From: Ancylostoma caninum
Taxonomy: Eukaryota; Nematoda; Chromadorea; Rhabditida; Ancylostomatidae
Direction of reading: 5' to 3'
Assembly (NCBI GenBank): GCA_037903475.1
Contig: JBAJFG010000344.1
Span: 62,001-126,000, forward strand
DNA length: 64,000 nucleotides
Below the pieces are notes generated by a model. That model worked only from the letters and a program-made list of their open reading frames with translations. It did no database searches and was not told the DNA's origin. The stretch's first letter is position 1, and every line of letters starts with the position of its first letter. Made by a program: the position numbers and the translations under genes. This document shows, piece after piece, positions 35,701 through 47,120 of this stretch.

Positions 35701-36411
35701 GTAAGTAGATGCACCTATGCAAAATTCTCAGTGACATTATTGTGACGGAATTGGTGATCATTTCACAAGGGCAAGGCAATCTGAAATCATAGTTGAAGGA
35801 CTTAGCCTCCAGATATCTGAATTTTCGAAGAAGTTATTCATCCCACAGGTTTTGAACTATTCGGGTGAAACAATTACGTTTGACGAGCCAATGACTCTGT
35901 CGCATCTATCTACAGTGTGTGGTCGAGCGATACTTACAGTAGAGAGCAAAAAGATTACAACTTTTGGTTTTTCGTCTATAACTCATTTCAAAGGAGAGCA
36001 CGGAGGTTAAAATTTTTGCAGGTGTTGTAGATACTGATGGGAGACAGAGACAAGGAAAAAACCTTTTATTCCACCTGGTCCATATTTTTTAAGGAAAGGA
36101 ATTGTTCGCGGGGGTCGAAGCCCTTAATTCGGCACCATCCGCGATGTCTCACAAAATGACGTACATCTTTGGGATCTGACCACAAATCGCTTTTTTGAAG
36201 CGAAATCAACCTTTGCCTGTCTTTGCTAGAAAATGTGCATGCGCTGACCACTTTTTGACATCTGCGAAGACTATGTACATATATTAGGTTAGTTCAGCAG
36301 TGATCTTATATAGATATGTATTTGTGTGACCCTGGTTCCCTCTATCAGCTCTGTTTGAAAGACACAGGTGTTTCTGATTTTCTTAATTTTAGATACACGT
36401 GTTCGGTTCCG
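35701..36411. other. No gene recognised
   Basis: Sequence following locus D without recognisable exons 4-7. A minus ORF at 36066-36251 has no known motif. Confidence 0.4.
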
Positions 36412-37050
36412 GCGCAGTCCATTTCTTCCTCGGAATTCTGAAGTATTTCGGCTGACTGCATTGAACCCAATCGTGCACACCACGAAAAATAAGTTTTGAA
36501 TTTTCTTTGTTTCGTGGGAGAAGACACCTTAACGGTCCTATGAATCGTAAAGCTGCTCCAGGATTCCAAGGATATTGTCATATACATGACGACTCATGGT
36601 GCCTAGGATTTGATGAGCTAGGGCTTGTTAAACCGTAATGAACTCTAGCAGACACCACCGACGTGGAGTACCGTAACCTGGCACATCTGAAACTTGCTAA
36701 TTCTGTCTGAATTAGATGAAGCGAACTAAAAGGGACATTTTTAAAGCAAAACGGTCAAGGCGAAGTGAGAAAATTCGTGCGTTCAGCAGAAGGGCACAAA
36801 CGCTTGTTTTAGTGACTAGCACGCTTCATTTCGAGTTGCCCTGTTTCAATAAATCTAAGGCGGCACGCCCAGTACAGGGCAGTATTCTAGGAATCCCGAA
36901 GGATCTTTACCATTCATCGGATCGTTAAGGTGTCTTCCCCTACGAGACAGGAAAAATTCTAAAGCTTATTTTCCGTGATGTGCACGACTGTCCCAATGGC
37001 AACCAGCCGGAATATTTCGAGATTCCGAGGGAACTATGAATTGCGTTGAA
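36412..37050. repeat. Foldback element with ~140-bp inverted arms (MITE delta)
   Basis: The arms at about 36412-36555 and 36905-37050 are imperfect reverse complements. Shared strings are GAAGACACCTTAACG, GTGCACA(C/T)CACG and TCCTCGGAAT. The inner 350 bp carry no clear gene. It lies between the CAP pseudogenes D and E. Confidence 0.8.
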
Positions 37051-37640
37051 GCTAGCTGTCGAAAGTGGGCGTTCATGTGACAGAGAAGGAAAAGAAACGT
37101 TGATCTTATTAACATTCCTAATGTGCACATTGAGCACGTGAATTTCCTCGGAGTCTATTACAGCACAGATTCAACACAAGCATCTCTGGCAATCTGGTCA
37201 GTCTCGGATTTGGCTACATGGATAGAAGAAGAAGAAGAGATGTCAGCAGCAAGAGCGCTTTTCTTGAGGCATCTGAATTCTTCAGCTCTAGGGAATGCGC
37301 GAAACAAACAGATATTCAAGGCTGCTGCGAAGATGATATGCTGCCTTTAGGAATAAATCGCACGTGATATTAAAGTAGGGTAGCCGTCTGGATAAATTTT
37401 GATTCTGTGAATAGTGTGCTGTCTTGTTCTGGCTGCCAACTCCAATATTGGTTTCTCTCCTTCATCTGCTTGCACTTGTTTGCCAAGAATTCACTTCAGT
37501 GCTGGTACTTTATTTCTTCTATTGTTGTGTTGAACAGGTTTTAAAAGATCGCTATACACTGGCTGGAGTTTAGGCAATGCGCCACCATCAAGGCTGACAC
37601 TTGATGATTTTTGCAGGGTTTATGTACGTATCTCATCAAG
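37051..37640. other. No intact gene
   Basis: A plus ORF at 37123-37350 (EHVNFLGVYY..) has no assignable domain. About 37575-37610 on the minus strand has a weak match (SLDGG) to the last CAP exon and may be what remains of locus E exon 7. Confidence 0.35.
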
Positions 37641-37653
37641 GTTTACGTAGGGT

Positions 37654-38664
37654 TTCGTGTCGTAAAGACACACCATATCCATCTTGCGTCGATCTGCCGA
37701 GCTGCCTTTTCTCGGCTTTCCTCAGCACCCGAACCGTGCAGCTTTTGGATATATCAGCTGCAAAGTAAAAATTACTCGTATTCGGTGGAGAAAATGTTAT
37801 TGTTCACGGTACCTATCTCACGGCCTTCTCGTCATCGTACAACTTCGGCAGAAGCTTCTCCAAGGCTTCATTGGAACTTCCTTCAAATTCACTAAATAAT
37901 CACACAATTATATTTACCGGGGCAAGAAAACAGCCGTAGTGGTATCGGTTGAAAATAATAACCCCGAGAAGGTGATCATGCCACAATTGAACAAAGCAGC
38001 GGATCCAGGAAGAGCTACTTCATGGCTGGCCTCCTCTTCCAGAGAGCAGTCGTATACCTAGAAGTGAAATTTAAGTAGTGCCCAACCACTGACTTTTACA
38101 TAATAGTGGTAGTGTATCACTAGCTCAACTGATGTATTTATTAAGTTTTATACGAATGCTGGTCAGCTTCTTTGGAATTTAGATATCTGGGGGTTATGCC
38201 TGCTACAATGATAGTACGTTGTTCTTCTACATCTGACCTCGACACCACTTTTTTGTGAGACCCAACAGAGGGTCCTGTCATTACGTCATACAAATGTTGT
38301 CCCAATGTAAACGCTTTCACACAGGCACAGTTCCCATAAACTTGCATAGGTGTCTCCACCCACCAGCCCGTACTCGGGGGTCTCGCGCAGGTTCAAGGCT
38401 TTCTCCGTTAATGTTTCCTTCTCCTTTGCCGACACTTTCGCGAAGTTCATTGTGGAATTTGTTAAGGATTGTTCTGAAAGGACGATGCAGCGAACACTTC
38501 TCTGTGTGGTCTGAAACGTGAGTCCTCTCTGGATTAATACGTCTCACTTTACTTACCTATCACAACCTTTATTGCGTTGTTGGGTAAGACTGAGCATACC
38601 ACCTAAACATCGAATTTTATGCTGTGCAAATGTAAGAAACCAGAAGAACCGCAAGCATTCTCAT
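37654..38664 (-). pseudogene. CAP/ASP-like gene E, pseudogene
   Basis: Six exons of the subfamily 2 plan: 38635-38664 (MRMLAVLLVS), 38557-38602 (VVCSVLPNNA), 38364-38510 (DHTEKCSLHRPF, NKFHNELRESVGKGE), 37963-38057 (VYDCSLEEEASHE), 37813-37891 (EFEGSSNEALEKLL) and about 37654-37757 (LIYPKAARFGC). Lesions: the exon 1 donor GTACGT reads TACATT, exon 3 is 4 nt longer than in F and G and out of frame at its end, exon 5 ends in TAG where paralogues have CAG (37813-37815), and exon 6 has TGA for the Trp after RFGC (37722-37724). The last exon is barely traceable. A TATA box remains at 38697-38704. Confidence 0.88.
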
Positions 38665-38696
38665 TCTGTGAATGTTTCGTTAAAGTGCTATTAGTC

Positions 38697-38704
38697 CTTT
38701 TATA
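38697..38704 (-). promoter_or_regulatory. Relict TATA box of pseudogene E
   Basis: TATAAAAG on the minus strand, about 40 nt before the former start codon, as in the intact paralogues. Confidence 0.5.
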
Positions 38705-38864
38705 CATAGCACATCCATTCATGGATGTGATACCAGCTGTAACAACACACATGTTTGTCTGGCAAATTTCTGACCAATTTGCACTTCGACTTGTCCTGCT
38801 ACAATAGTGTTGACCCCATTTGAAAGGAATAGCAGCACGGTTATTTTTAGGACACAGATGCCTA

Positions 38865-39135
38865 CAGTGGATGTCAATAGCGGTGGCCCATCCACGGCCT
38901 CGAGAATGACGCCGCGCAACCGCACCGCGCGCACCAGGATCGGTGTCGTTTGCCGCCGGAATGCTATTCCTAGTCGCTTTTCTTCCCGATTCGCTCGAAA
39001 ACCTTTAGATCGGGTAGAAAAGTTGCTAGAAATAACATATCAGCAGCAGAAGATATCGGTTGTGGCGCACGCGGCGCGGTTGCGCGGCGTCCTCGTCGAG
39101 GCCGCGGGTGGCCCACCGCCATTCACGTCCACTGC
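38865..39135. repeat. MITE family beta, copy 1
   Basis: The ends are CAGTGGATGTCAATAGCGGTGG and a matching reverse complement closing ..CGTCCACTG, with GC-rich inner arms sharing CGCGCAACCGC. The second copy at 58275-58546 is flanked by TA on both sides. A Tc1/mariner-type non-autonomous element by its CAGTG ends and TA target. Confidence 0.85.
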
Positions 39136-40133
39136 ACATTCTGGTCTGGCCGACTCAGGAAATGCACTCTGATTAACAATTCATGCTGTATTCAAGTGAT
39201 GCTGGCCAGACGTCTGCGATATAGCAATAGCATTCCATATTGAATTCGCGAGGCAGGAATCAAACGAACAGGCTTCCGCTGTCGCTACAGATTGTCATAA
39301 CGTATATCAGCCGTTGTCCATAAGTTCAACGTGTTGGCGACAATGACGTGCTCAACCGGTCGACACGCTACGTGTACCGCGCAGGGATCACTTTTTAATC
39401 CCTTTTTACTGTTACTTCTCATGTACTAGCATGCCGTCATGTACGCAAGTGTTTTACATATGCAGTGAGCGAAATAGGTCTTTTTCGGGACCTTTTTTTT
39501 CTTAAATAACACTTCAAACAGCGACAACTGAAGAACATTGGGAGAACTTCTGGCAACTGTCAACTAGCATGCTAAAAGTGGAAAAAAACCAAAAATTCTT
39601 ATCCCGCGAAACTAAGTGCTCAATTGGTTGAGCACGGCAACCATACTTCCACAAATGCCCTTGTCCTGCGTAATAATGAATGGGATGCAATTATGCTGCA
39701 AATGTGATGACCCTCTGGGAGTCAATTTACTTCATTTCATTTCAAATTCCCTTCATTCCTGTCAAAGTCAGTTTTTCTCGAGTTGAAGCGTCTCAGAGGA
39801 TGTGCTTCCTTTCTGGAATGCCGTTGTCTATAAGCTGCTGGACGAATGAGCGCCGGAAGAGGTGCCTTGCCTTTGCCAGGAGTACACCTAAATACTTGAA
39901 AACTTCGTTTTGCACGGATTATTGGGACCAATAAAACGAGAAAAAAAAACGCCTAGTGAGTTGGGACACCCCTAATCATATGACGAAAAATATGCGTGGT
40001 TCAGCGTTTCTCTCTTATGGTATGTACATATGTCCTTTGTAGTAATTGCTTTGTATCTATTGTGAGCTCTAATGAAGTCTAGCTAAAAATTCAGTTTGAG
40101 TCTAAATGTACGACCTCAGTGAGAGTGAACTAT
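39136..40133. other. No gene recognised
   Basis: Short ORFs on both strands at 39680-39934 without known motifs. No splice-supported exon found. Confidence 0.45.
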
Positions 40134-40375
40134 AGAGCAATTTGTACTGGACGCGTGCGACTGACGCGCGTGCGTCTATATGATGGAGAATACAGCAAAG
40201 TCGCATGGTAGTCGCAGTCCAGACGCACGCGTTTATGGTTTCGGCGGCGTTTCGGCGGCCGCACGTTCTCTTCATTTAGAATTTGCATGCTGCGTTGACC
40301 GGTTTTCAAATCCCTTGCGAATGATGCGCGCGTCTGACGCGCAGTTGACGCACGCAGCTGGTATAAATTTCCCTT
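40134..40375. repeat. MITE family alpha, copy 2
   Basis: Same ends as the copy at 9205-9455 (AGAGCAATTTGTACT .. GGTATAAATTTCCCTT) with the CGTGCGACTGACGCGC inner repeat. Confidence 0.8.
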
Positions 40376-40929
40376 ATCTCAGAATGATTCCTTTCATAGA
40401 GTGTCATCTCGAAGACATGTATTGTGTTATGAGGAGCCCCAAGCATTACTATACTAACTCCTAACACGTTCCAGATCGGGCAGACTATAGAGAGCGCCCG
40501 TGGTTAACTGGTTTTTTTTTTGCCGATCTGCGTGATGCTACATGTGGTTTGATGCACCATGTGCATCATTCTGCCACAAGGAAATGGTTTTTTTTTCTGA
40601 AATGAAGAGTATACTTTGCGTCTTCAACATCAACTTTCTTTTCCTTAGGTTCTATGAAAGAAATCGTTACTTTTTTCCTTTAGTGGCTCTAAAATGTTTC
40701 TACTGGGTATATTTCGGTCATTGCATAGTTTTTTTGGGCACTATTCCAAATTAGGGGCTCCCAAATTTCCAAAAACTTTTCTCCATTGAAACTTGTATAG
40801 GGGGTATTTAATGTGCTACTTAAATACGAATATCGTATCCATTTCGTACTGCAACACCATTTTTGTAGCGTTACGGTAGGTGTGCTGTAGACACTGTTCG
40901 TCGTAAGATCTTATGAATCTTTGCATAAT

Positions 40930-41130
40930 GGTGTATTTGAGGTGCTGAACACGAATATCGTATCCATTTTGTACCGTAACTTCGTCTTTGCAGGGTTACG
41001 GTAGGTACACATACGATAGGAAATAGAGAGAAAATGCTGCTTTCGGGGAGAACGCGGAGGTGGCATGCAAAATAATGTTGATAGCCGTGAAACAACCCCT
41101 CACGATATTCGTGTTCAGCACCTCGAGTAA
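40930..41130. repeat. Foldback element of about 200 bp
   Basis: GAGGTGCTGAACACGAATATCG at the left faces CGATATTCGTGTTCAGCACCTC at the right, a near-perfect 22-bp terminal inverted repeat. A partial extra copy of the left half lies at about 40800-40900. The GGACTCAACACGAGTATC at 8428-8446 is related. Confidence 0.8.
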
Positions 41131-41887
41131 TTTCTCTTTACCAAGTATCAGCTGGTAAAAATTCTAGAGTTTTGGGGCCCATAATGTGGAATAGTGCCTT
41201 TTTTATGACTAGTGTTTTCAAGTCGTTCATTTTGGCGTTGTTGACATTGTTGCACTTTTTTTCAGTTGTAGTAAAAAAAGTAAATAATTCTCTAGAGTCG
41301 TGAGAAAAAATGGTATTTTCAACTCATACTATTTTTTTTCTCGTAACCCTCCAACGTTTATGGCTGGCGTGCAGGTAGGATGGAAACGGTGGATGTACTC
41401 CTGTTCTCATTCTTTAGTCTTGTGCACTTTTGCACCAGGCCAGTTCATCAAGATATGAAATGTATGTAAACTTCGTGTATTCTATCCATATGTGGTCATT
41501 TCGCCCATGTATACATTGTGTATACATTGTCATATGTATTACGGTAGGGCAGACGTTGGCTAGTCTATACTAGCACAGAATTACTTTCGCAGTTAGGCAA
41601 AGTTATAGCACCGATGTTTTTATTACGATAGAATGCACTTCGACTCACAGTATGGGTATCAGCTATTCATTCTCCGTGGACGACATGAGAGTGTCTATAT
41701 CTGCGCGGTTACTGTATGTGAAGAATCCATAAACGTGCTCTTTTACCTCATCGAACTTGGTGGCCGCGTAACCCACATGGCTGGTCGGCGTTTGTGCTCA
41801 TAAAAGGTGTTGGGTTTGGACTGACATGTGAGGAAGAATGGCGAATCCATCAAAAAGCCAATGCTCTTTGCTGGGCAGGCACAGGTA
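41131..41887. other. No gene recognised
   Basis: AT-rich spacer, including the local duplication TGTATACATTGTGTATACATTG near 41508. No coding signal. Confidence 0.45.
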
Positions 41888-42816
41888 CTCAGGTGGAAAA
41901 ATTCCAGTAGATTACGCTTATTTTACGTGTATTTGTTTCGGAAATTTATTTCCGAAACAATTACACGTAAAATAAGCGTAATCCACTGGAATTTCGCAAT
42001 TTTTCTCGATTCCAGTAGATTCCACTGGAATTTACACGTAAAATAAGCGAAATCTACTGGAATCTGCACTTCGTGTAAATTTCAGTGGAATCCACTGAAA
42101 TTTACACGTAAAATAAGCAAAATCTACTGGAAACTACACTTCGTGTAAATTCCAGTAGATTCCACTGGAATTTACACGTAAAATAAGCGAAATCTACTGG
42201 AAACTGCAATTCGTGTAAATTCCAGTAGATTTCGTGTATTTTTCGTTTATTTTTCTGGTAAATTCGTTTTTCACTAATTATTGCCGTTGCTTCTCCACCT
42301 TCCGAAATGGGTTATGCCTCAAAAAATTCCAAAAAATTCACTCATCATAACTACCAAGAAGCTTTGTAAATTTATATGATGCTTATAAATATACCATGCT
42401 AACATGAGAAATATTCACCAGCGGAATCTACGGAGCACGTCAACTGGATGTACTGCATGAGTGATCTCGTTTCAGAATCGTACTCAAAGGCGGTCGACCA
42501 TATCATCTGCACCCGGAAATATTTGACGGAGTGCAGCAATTTTGCCCTGGGCCCACAGCGGAGCAATGCTGCGTGGCCGCCGACTCTGGCTGGAGCTTGT
42601 CGCATCAGTTGATGTCGCAGCAATTTTCGCGTACTTTCCAGCAGAGTTCGCTTATTTTTCGGGCGTAATTCGGGTAAATTCCAGTGGATTTCGCTTATTT
42701 TTCGGAGATTTACGCGTAATTTTCGGGCGAAATCGGGAAATATTTCGGCGAAAAATAAGCGAAATCTGCTCGAAAGCACCCGTAATCTACTGGAATTTTT
42801 CCACCTGAGTACTGTC
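41888..42816. mobile_element. TIR transposon of ~930 bp with an internal minisatellite
   Basis: Terminal inverted repeats of about 33 bp: left GTACTCAGGTGGAAAAATTC (then CAGTAGATTACG) and its exact complement at the right end. Inside, about 41900-42240, a 60-70-bp unit made of AATTCCAGTAGATT, CCACTGGAATTTACACG and TAAAATAAGCGAAATC repeats about five times, each unit itself palindromic. No transposase frame, hence non-autonomous. It abuts the left edge of the tandem-duplication copy 1. Confidence 0.85.
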
Positions 42817-43033
42817 AAAAAAAAAACAAGAGGTTTCGGTAATTTCTGCAGACAGTCCATAACATTGTGGAACAGAAGTAATTTTCATAGCAGTCAGCTG
42901 GTTAGGACCTCTCGGGAAGGTTGCGAACGAGCATTCTCTCAGAACTACTTCCAAGCAGGGGCTCTAGTACATAATAGAGAAGTTGCAAATTACTTTCAGG
43001 TCATCAGTACTTGGAAAACTTGTTGGCGATAAG

Positions 43034-43609
43034 ATCAGATCCCATGTTCGACCATCTTTGAATCTTGGCATTGTGGAGCGTTCATCAGTAGGATTAGCTT
43101 GAGCAGTCGACCAAGATTGTTACTTAACTTTTTTCGGCTAACGTTTCAACGTCGTTGCCTTCATCAGAGCCTGGAAAGTCAAAGTCATATGCAATCTACC
43201 CCCTCAAACACCTCATTATGCTACGTGATATCAACTTAACAAAAAGATAGGATCAGGAACAAGCGCAAGGAAGTAGACCAATGTCATGCTCACCTTCGTA
43301 GCCGTAAGCCGCGATTTCAGCAGGCCACCTGACGTTAGAGTTGAGAAGTTACTACTAACAAGTAGGTACCCCCCGCATCTGACCCCGTAGATCAAAACCC
43401 GCAAAGGGCTTGATAGGGCGCCAACTCGTTGGTCGCAGCTATGCACTCTTCCTTGCGATTCATTTTTAGGTTTTTGGCTGAGATCCAAAATACTTCCAAG
43501 GTTTTGCGAGCTAGAATTTTGGGTTCATACGCCGAGATCTTGAGAAGAGCCGAAATAAAGTTACGTAACAGTCTTGGTCGACTGCTCAAGCTAATCCTAC
43601 TGACGAACG
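43034..43609 (-). mobile_element. Penelope-like element fragment with target-site duplication
   Basis: The insert is flanked by identical 15-bp copies of CTTGTTGGCGATAAG (43019-43033 and 43610-43624), which occurs once at the empty site in copy 2 (about 52440-52456). The ends carry a ~43-bp inverted repeat (43081-43123 with 43561-43605, sharing AGGATTAGCTTGAGCAGTCG). The minus strand encodes the PLE C-terminal endonuclease end (ILARKTLEVFWISAKNLKMN), parallel to ISARKALEAFWI in the 9.7-10.2 kb copy. The FSANVSTSLPSSEP-like stretch near 43130 resembles PLE terminal repeats. Confidence 0.9.
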
Positions 43610-45346
43610 CTTGTTGGCGATAAGCTATTCATTTCGCAAAGATTTCACTAGAAACTGGCAAAAGCACCTGCTTTACTCTGCGTTCTCTAAGAACCACTTC
43701 TGTTACTGGCTTCATAGTGGTAACTATCACTATCACTGATACACCTTCGAGGGGGCGGGGCGCCACGTGGCAAGAAGCGGGTAGAACGCAGGACATGGGG
43801 GGAGGCAGAACGCAGGGTGAACGACATCGCAATTAATCGGGCAGCAGCTAGCAATCTCCACGCAGTCGAAGCATAGGGTGTGCTGCTTGCTATACCTAGG
43901 ACCGACCAATGCACTAGATACCTATCGATTTATTCGAGATTCGAAAATTCGATTCCGAACAAGTCTATAAATTGAACGTTTGCAAGGGGGGAACACAACA
44001 ATCCTTTCTGACCTATAAGAAGGCATTTAGGCCTTTCTCTTTTTGACAGTCAAATTCTTCTGATCTCCTGAATGAATAATAAGTGAATTCAGTTGTTCGA
44101 TATTTATTCGTTCCTAAGTATACTGCTCCCAGCAGTCGACGTGCAGGAGTTCTTCCTCATGAAGCGATTTCTGCCTTCCACTTCTTGAGGGTGTGGCTTG
44201 ACAAGTTCCGCTGCATTCATCTTCTTCAGTTATCAGAGATAGATACAACAAAGCGTGGTGCTGCGCCGTTTTTCTTTTACGCGCGAAAATGAGCGAACAA
44301 CCAACTCAGCCGATTTTCTTCTGCGGGTTCCTGTGAATCGCCGATGCGAACAAGAGTGCCATCAACATTGTCATGGCATTCGACCCAATGATCGTCAGCT
44401 ATGCAACCGTGAGCTGTGGCTTCTAAAGTTTCGCTTCGGACGAGACTCTCATCAAGGCCATTGACCTAAAGCGTGAGCTTCTGTGCTGTAGAACGAGGAG
44501 TGCTCCGTCGGAGTGGCTGGTAAGCAACGTGATGGGAAGCATCAATGTTTACAAAACTCAATGACCAATACAGGGCGATGGCGTTCATGATTGGAGAAAA
44601 GAGAAATCAACGTGTCCAGATGCACATTTTGCTCAACCAATTGATACCAATTGCATCCTCCTTGACTCGTAGACAAAAGAACAGCTCAACCCGCTCTCTC
44701 TCATCAACACTTTGTTCCGAAGCACTCCTTGGCTTAGCAGCTCTTTGGCAACTTTGACTAGTTTCGAGCATTGACTGATGACTTCATCGCACTGTGGCGA
44801 CGTGATTCATGACCTTGCTGTGCTGAACCTTTCCCTGATAGGTGGCTGTGGGTGATGGATGCACACGACCGTAATTAATAGCATGTCCTGGAATTTTCTA
44901 ATGGAAGTGAAAAATTTCGAAGACTGATAAAAATTCAGCGTGTCTCATTTGCTCCCCGATAACCGTATAGTTCCTATCTAGAAAAAGCATCAAAAGCTGT
45001 AACCTCAATCCTATTTATTATCAACTCACCACTAATCAAAGATTTTATGACTTTAGAATTTGTTGTGAAAAATGCAAACTATTGTAGTCTGGATATTCTT
45101 TGCCACCTTTTTGAATAGTTCTTCTTCCTTTTTGTTCTTACTAAAGCGGCTAACTCGAGCATACATAGGTAGGCCACCTTAGCCGTTTGGTAATGCTCAG
45201 TGTTCTTGTGGTTCTGAATAATCTCAGCACAGCGTCATATGAAAATAAACAGGCAATGTATGGTTCTATGGTATGTTGTGTCTGGTCGAAAGTTTTGTTG
45301 TTACTCACAATCAGTGTATTCAGAGCCGAGAAGTCATTGCTATCAG

Positions 45347-45352
45347 TTTATT
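45347..45352 (-). terminator. Polyadenylation signal of gene F
   Basis: AATAAA on the minus strand, 62 nt after the gene F stop. Gene G has the same signal at 54167-54172. Confidence 0.6.
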
Positions 45353-45413
45353 GACGGGAAAAACTTCTACGCAGTTACATGAGTCACTGTTTGAGGTGAA
45401 GGTCCAACTGTAT

Positions 45414-46824
45414 TCATTGTACGTAACAGAGATTGTCCTCACAATAAGAACGTTTGTAGAAGGTGCAGTCTTGGTCCACTTTGCAGTAGCTTCCTCCTTC
45501 GAGGCTTTCACCGTCCTGAGGTCTGCAAAATCATTACTAAAGTCCAATAACAAGCAGGGCTAAATCAGATTATGTTTAAAGTTAATTTGCAGAATTTAAA
45601 AATGAGGTGAAACCCTTCATGGCATCTTACTTCTTGTCGTAGAGGCACACGAACTCCATTTTGCGATTGCTCTTCGAGTTGGCTTTCTTCAGTTTTCCCC
45701 AGCACCCAAAACGCGCAGCTTTTGGATATATCAACTGCAAATTTAAATTTATTTGATCTCGGCAAAAAATAACTGTTCAATGTACCTGTCTCAAGGAACT
45801 TTCATTCTTGAACGAAGTCGGCAAAATCTTCTCCAGCGCATCATTAGAGCTGCCTTGATACTCACTAAAAAGTATCAATTAGGGTTCTTGAGGCGAGAAA
45901 GTGTTGTAGTCTATATCTCCAAATTGATAACCCCGAGAAGGTGATCATGCCACGATTGAACAAAGCAGCGAATCCAGGAAGGGCCATCTCATGGCTGGCC
46001 TCCTCTTCCAGAGAGCAATCGTATACCTAAAAGCACACTGTATAATTAAATTCTCACTCCAATATACGTGTGTATGCGCTATAAGGATACAATCTCAGTT
46101 GTAAATTTTGGGCAAAGTCGGGCTTGAGAAGCCTTCTAGATGAATTTTTTCTGTTGAGGTCAGAATTTCTGGTTGTTACGTCCGTTGCCAATGACACCAT
46201 GCTGTTTTCCTAGAATCAATGACAACAACAATTTCTGCTGGAACCGCTGCTTTTTTGTTTTTGCTTCATGTCATTGCTTTTTATTCTTTGGTTAATGTCA
46301 CACGAATACCAGCTCACTTCTAGGCTTAAAGTTAGGCTCAATGTTAGGCTTAGGCTAGGTTTTCATGCGGAGACCTACGCCTTTGGATACCCCACCCCCT
46401 TTGCTTGTTACTATGGTTTCTGGGAAGACGGTTCCATGATCAAAATAAAGTTGGACGCTCACATTTAGACACTATTCAGCTAGGCTCTTTACTCACCAAT
46501 CCGTACATCTCTCGGGCTGGTCCAAGGCTGTTCCCATTAACAACTGCTTCTCCTTTGCCGACGCTTTGACGAAGTTCATTGTGAAAATTGTTGAGAACTG
46601 TTCTCCAAGGACGATGCAGCATACACTTCTCAGCGTGATCTAGAACGCAGATTTCTGTCTGCATCTACAGTGGAGTACAGCACTTTGCCTACCTAGCACA
46701 AGCTCTACGGCGTTGTTGGGTAGCACTGAGCACAGCACCTAGGAGTGGATATTAGGTTGAACCTATCAAGAAACGTATGACGGACTGAACGTACCGTAAC
46801 CAGAAGAATTGCAAACATTACCAT
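45414..46824 (-). CDS. CAP/ASP-like secreted protein, gene F (201 aa, seven exons)
   Basis: Exons in coding order: 46795-46824, 46693-46738, 46497-46639, 45932-46026, 45786-45864, 45631-45734, 45414-45522; GT..AG throughout, one open frame ending TGA. Signal peptide MVMFAILLVT|VLCSVLPNNA. Mature part: DHAEKCMLHRPW, NNFHNELRQSVGKGE, AREMYGL, VYDCSLEEEASHE, EYQGSSNDALEKILP, LIYPKAARFGCWGKLKK, KMEFVCLYDK, and the tail DGESLEGGSYC..LCYVQ with C-x5-C-x7-C-x4-C. Exon lengths match gene C except exons 1, 3 and 7. The acceptor of exon 3 is the CTAG at 46640-46643; using an earlier AG gives a stop. It belongs to CAP subfamily 2 with D, E and G, and carries the same central deletion of the CAP fold. 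Confidence 0.88.
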
Positions 46825-46857
46825 GTTGCTGATATGTCTTGCATATCCTTTGGCTCC

Positions 46858-46865
46858 TTTATATA
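46858..46865 (-). promoter_or_regulatory. TATA box of gene F
   Basis: TATATAAA on the minus strand, about 41 nt from its first base to the start codon. Confidence 0.65.
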
Positions 46866-47120
46866 GCGCGGAATCCATTCATGGATGTGCCACCAGCTGG
46901 AATAACATGATAATTTGTCTAGGATATTTTGAACTAAAATGCACTTCGATGGCTCTGGCTATAGTCATACAAACCAATTTGAGAAGATTACGTCTAGGTT
47001 CATGTCTAGGACATCGACATTCTGTACAGACGTCTGATGGTCCAATAGAATGTTTTCGCTGGACGTGGATCAAAAGAGCGATTATTACACCGCCCTGGCT
47101 GTTTGGGAAACAATAACACG

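Noticed and set aside
45273..45563. 96-codon plus-strand ORF, also at 54093-54383
   Set aside because: Antisense shadow of the last exon of genes F and G, which has the Cys-rich tail in frame on the minus strand with proper splice sites.
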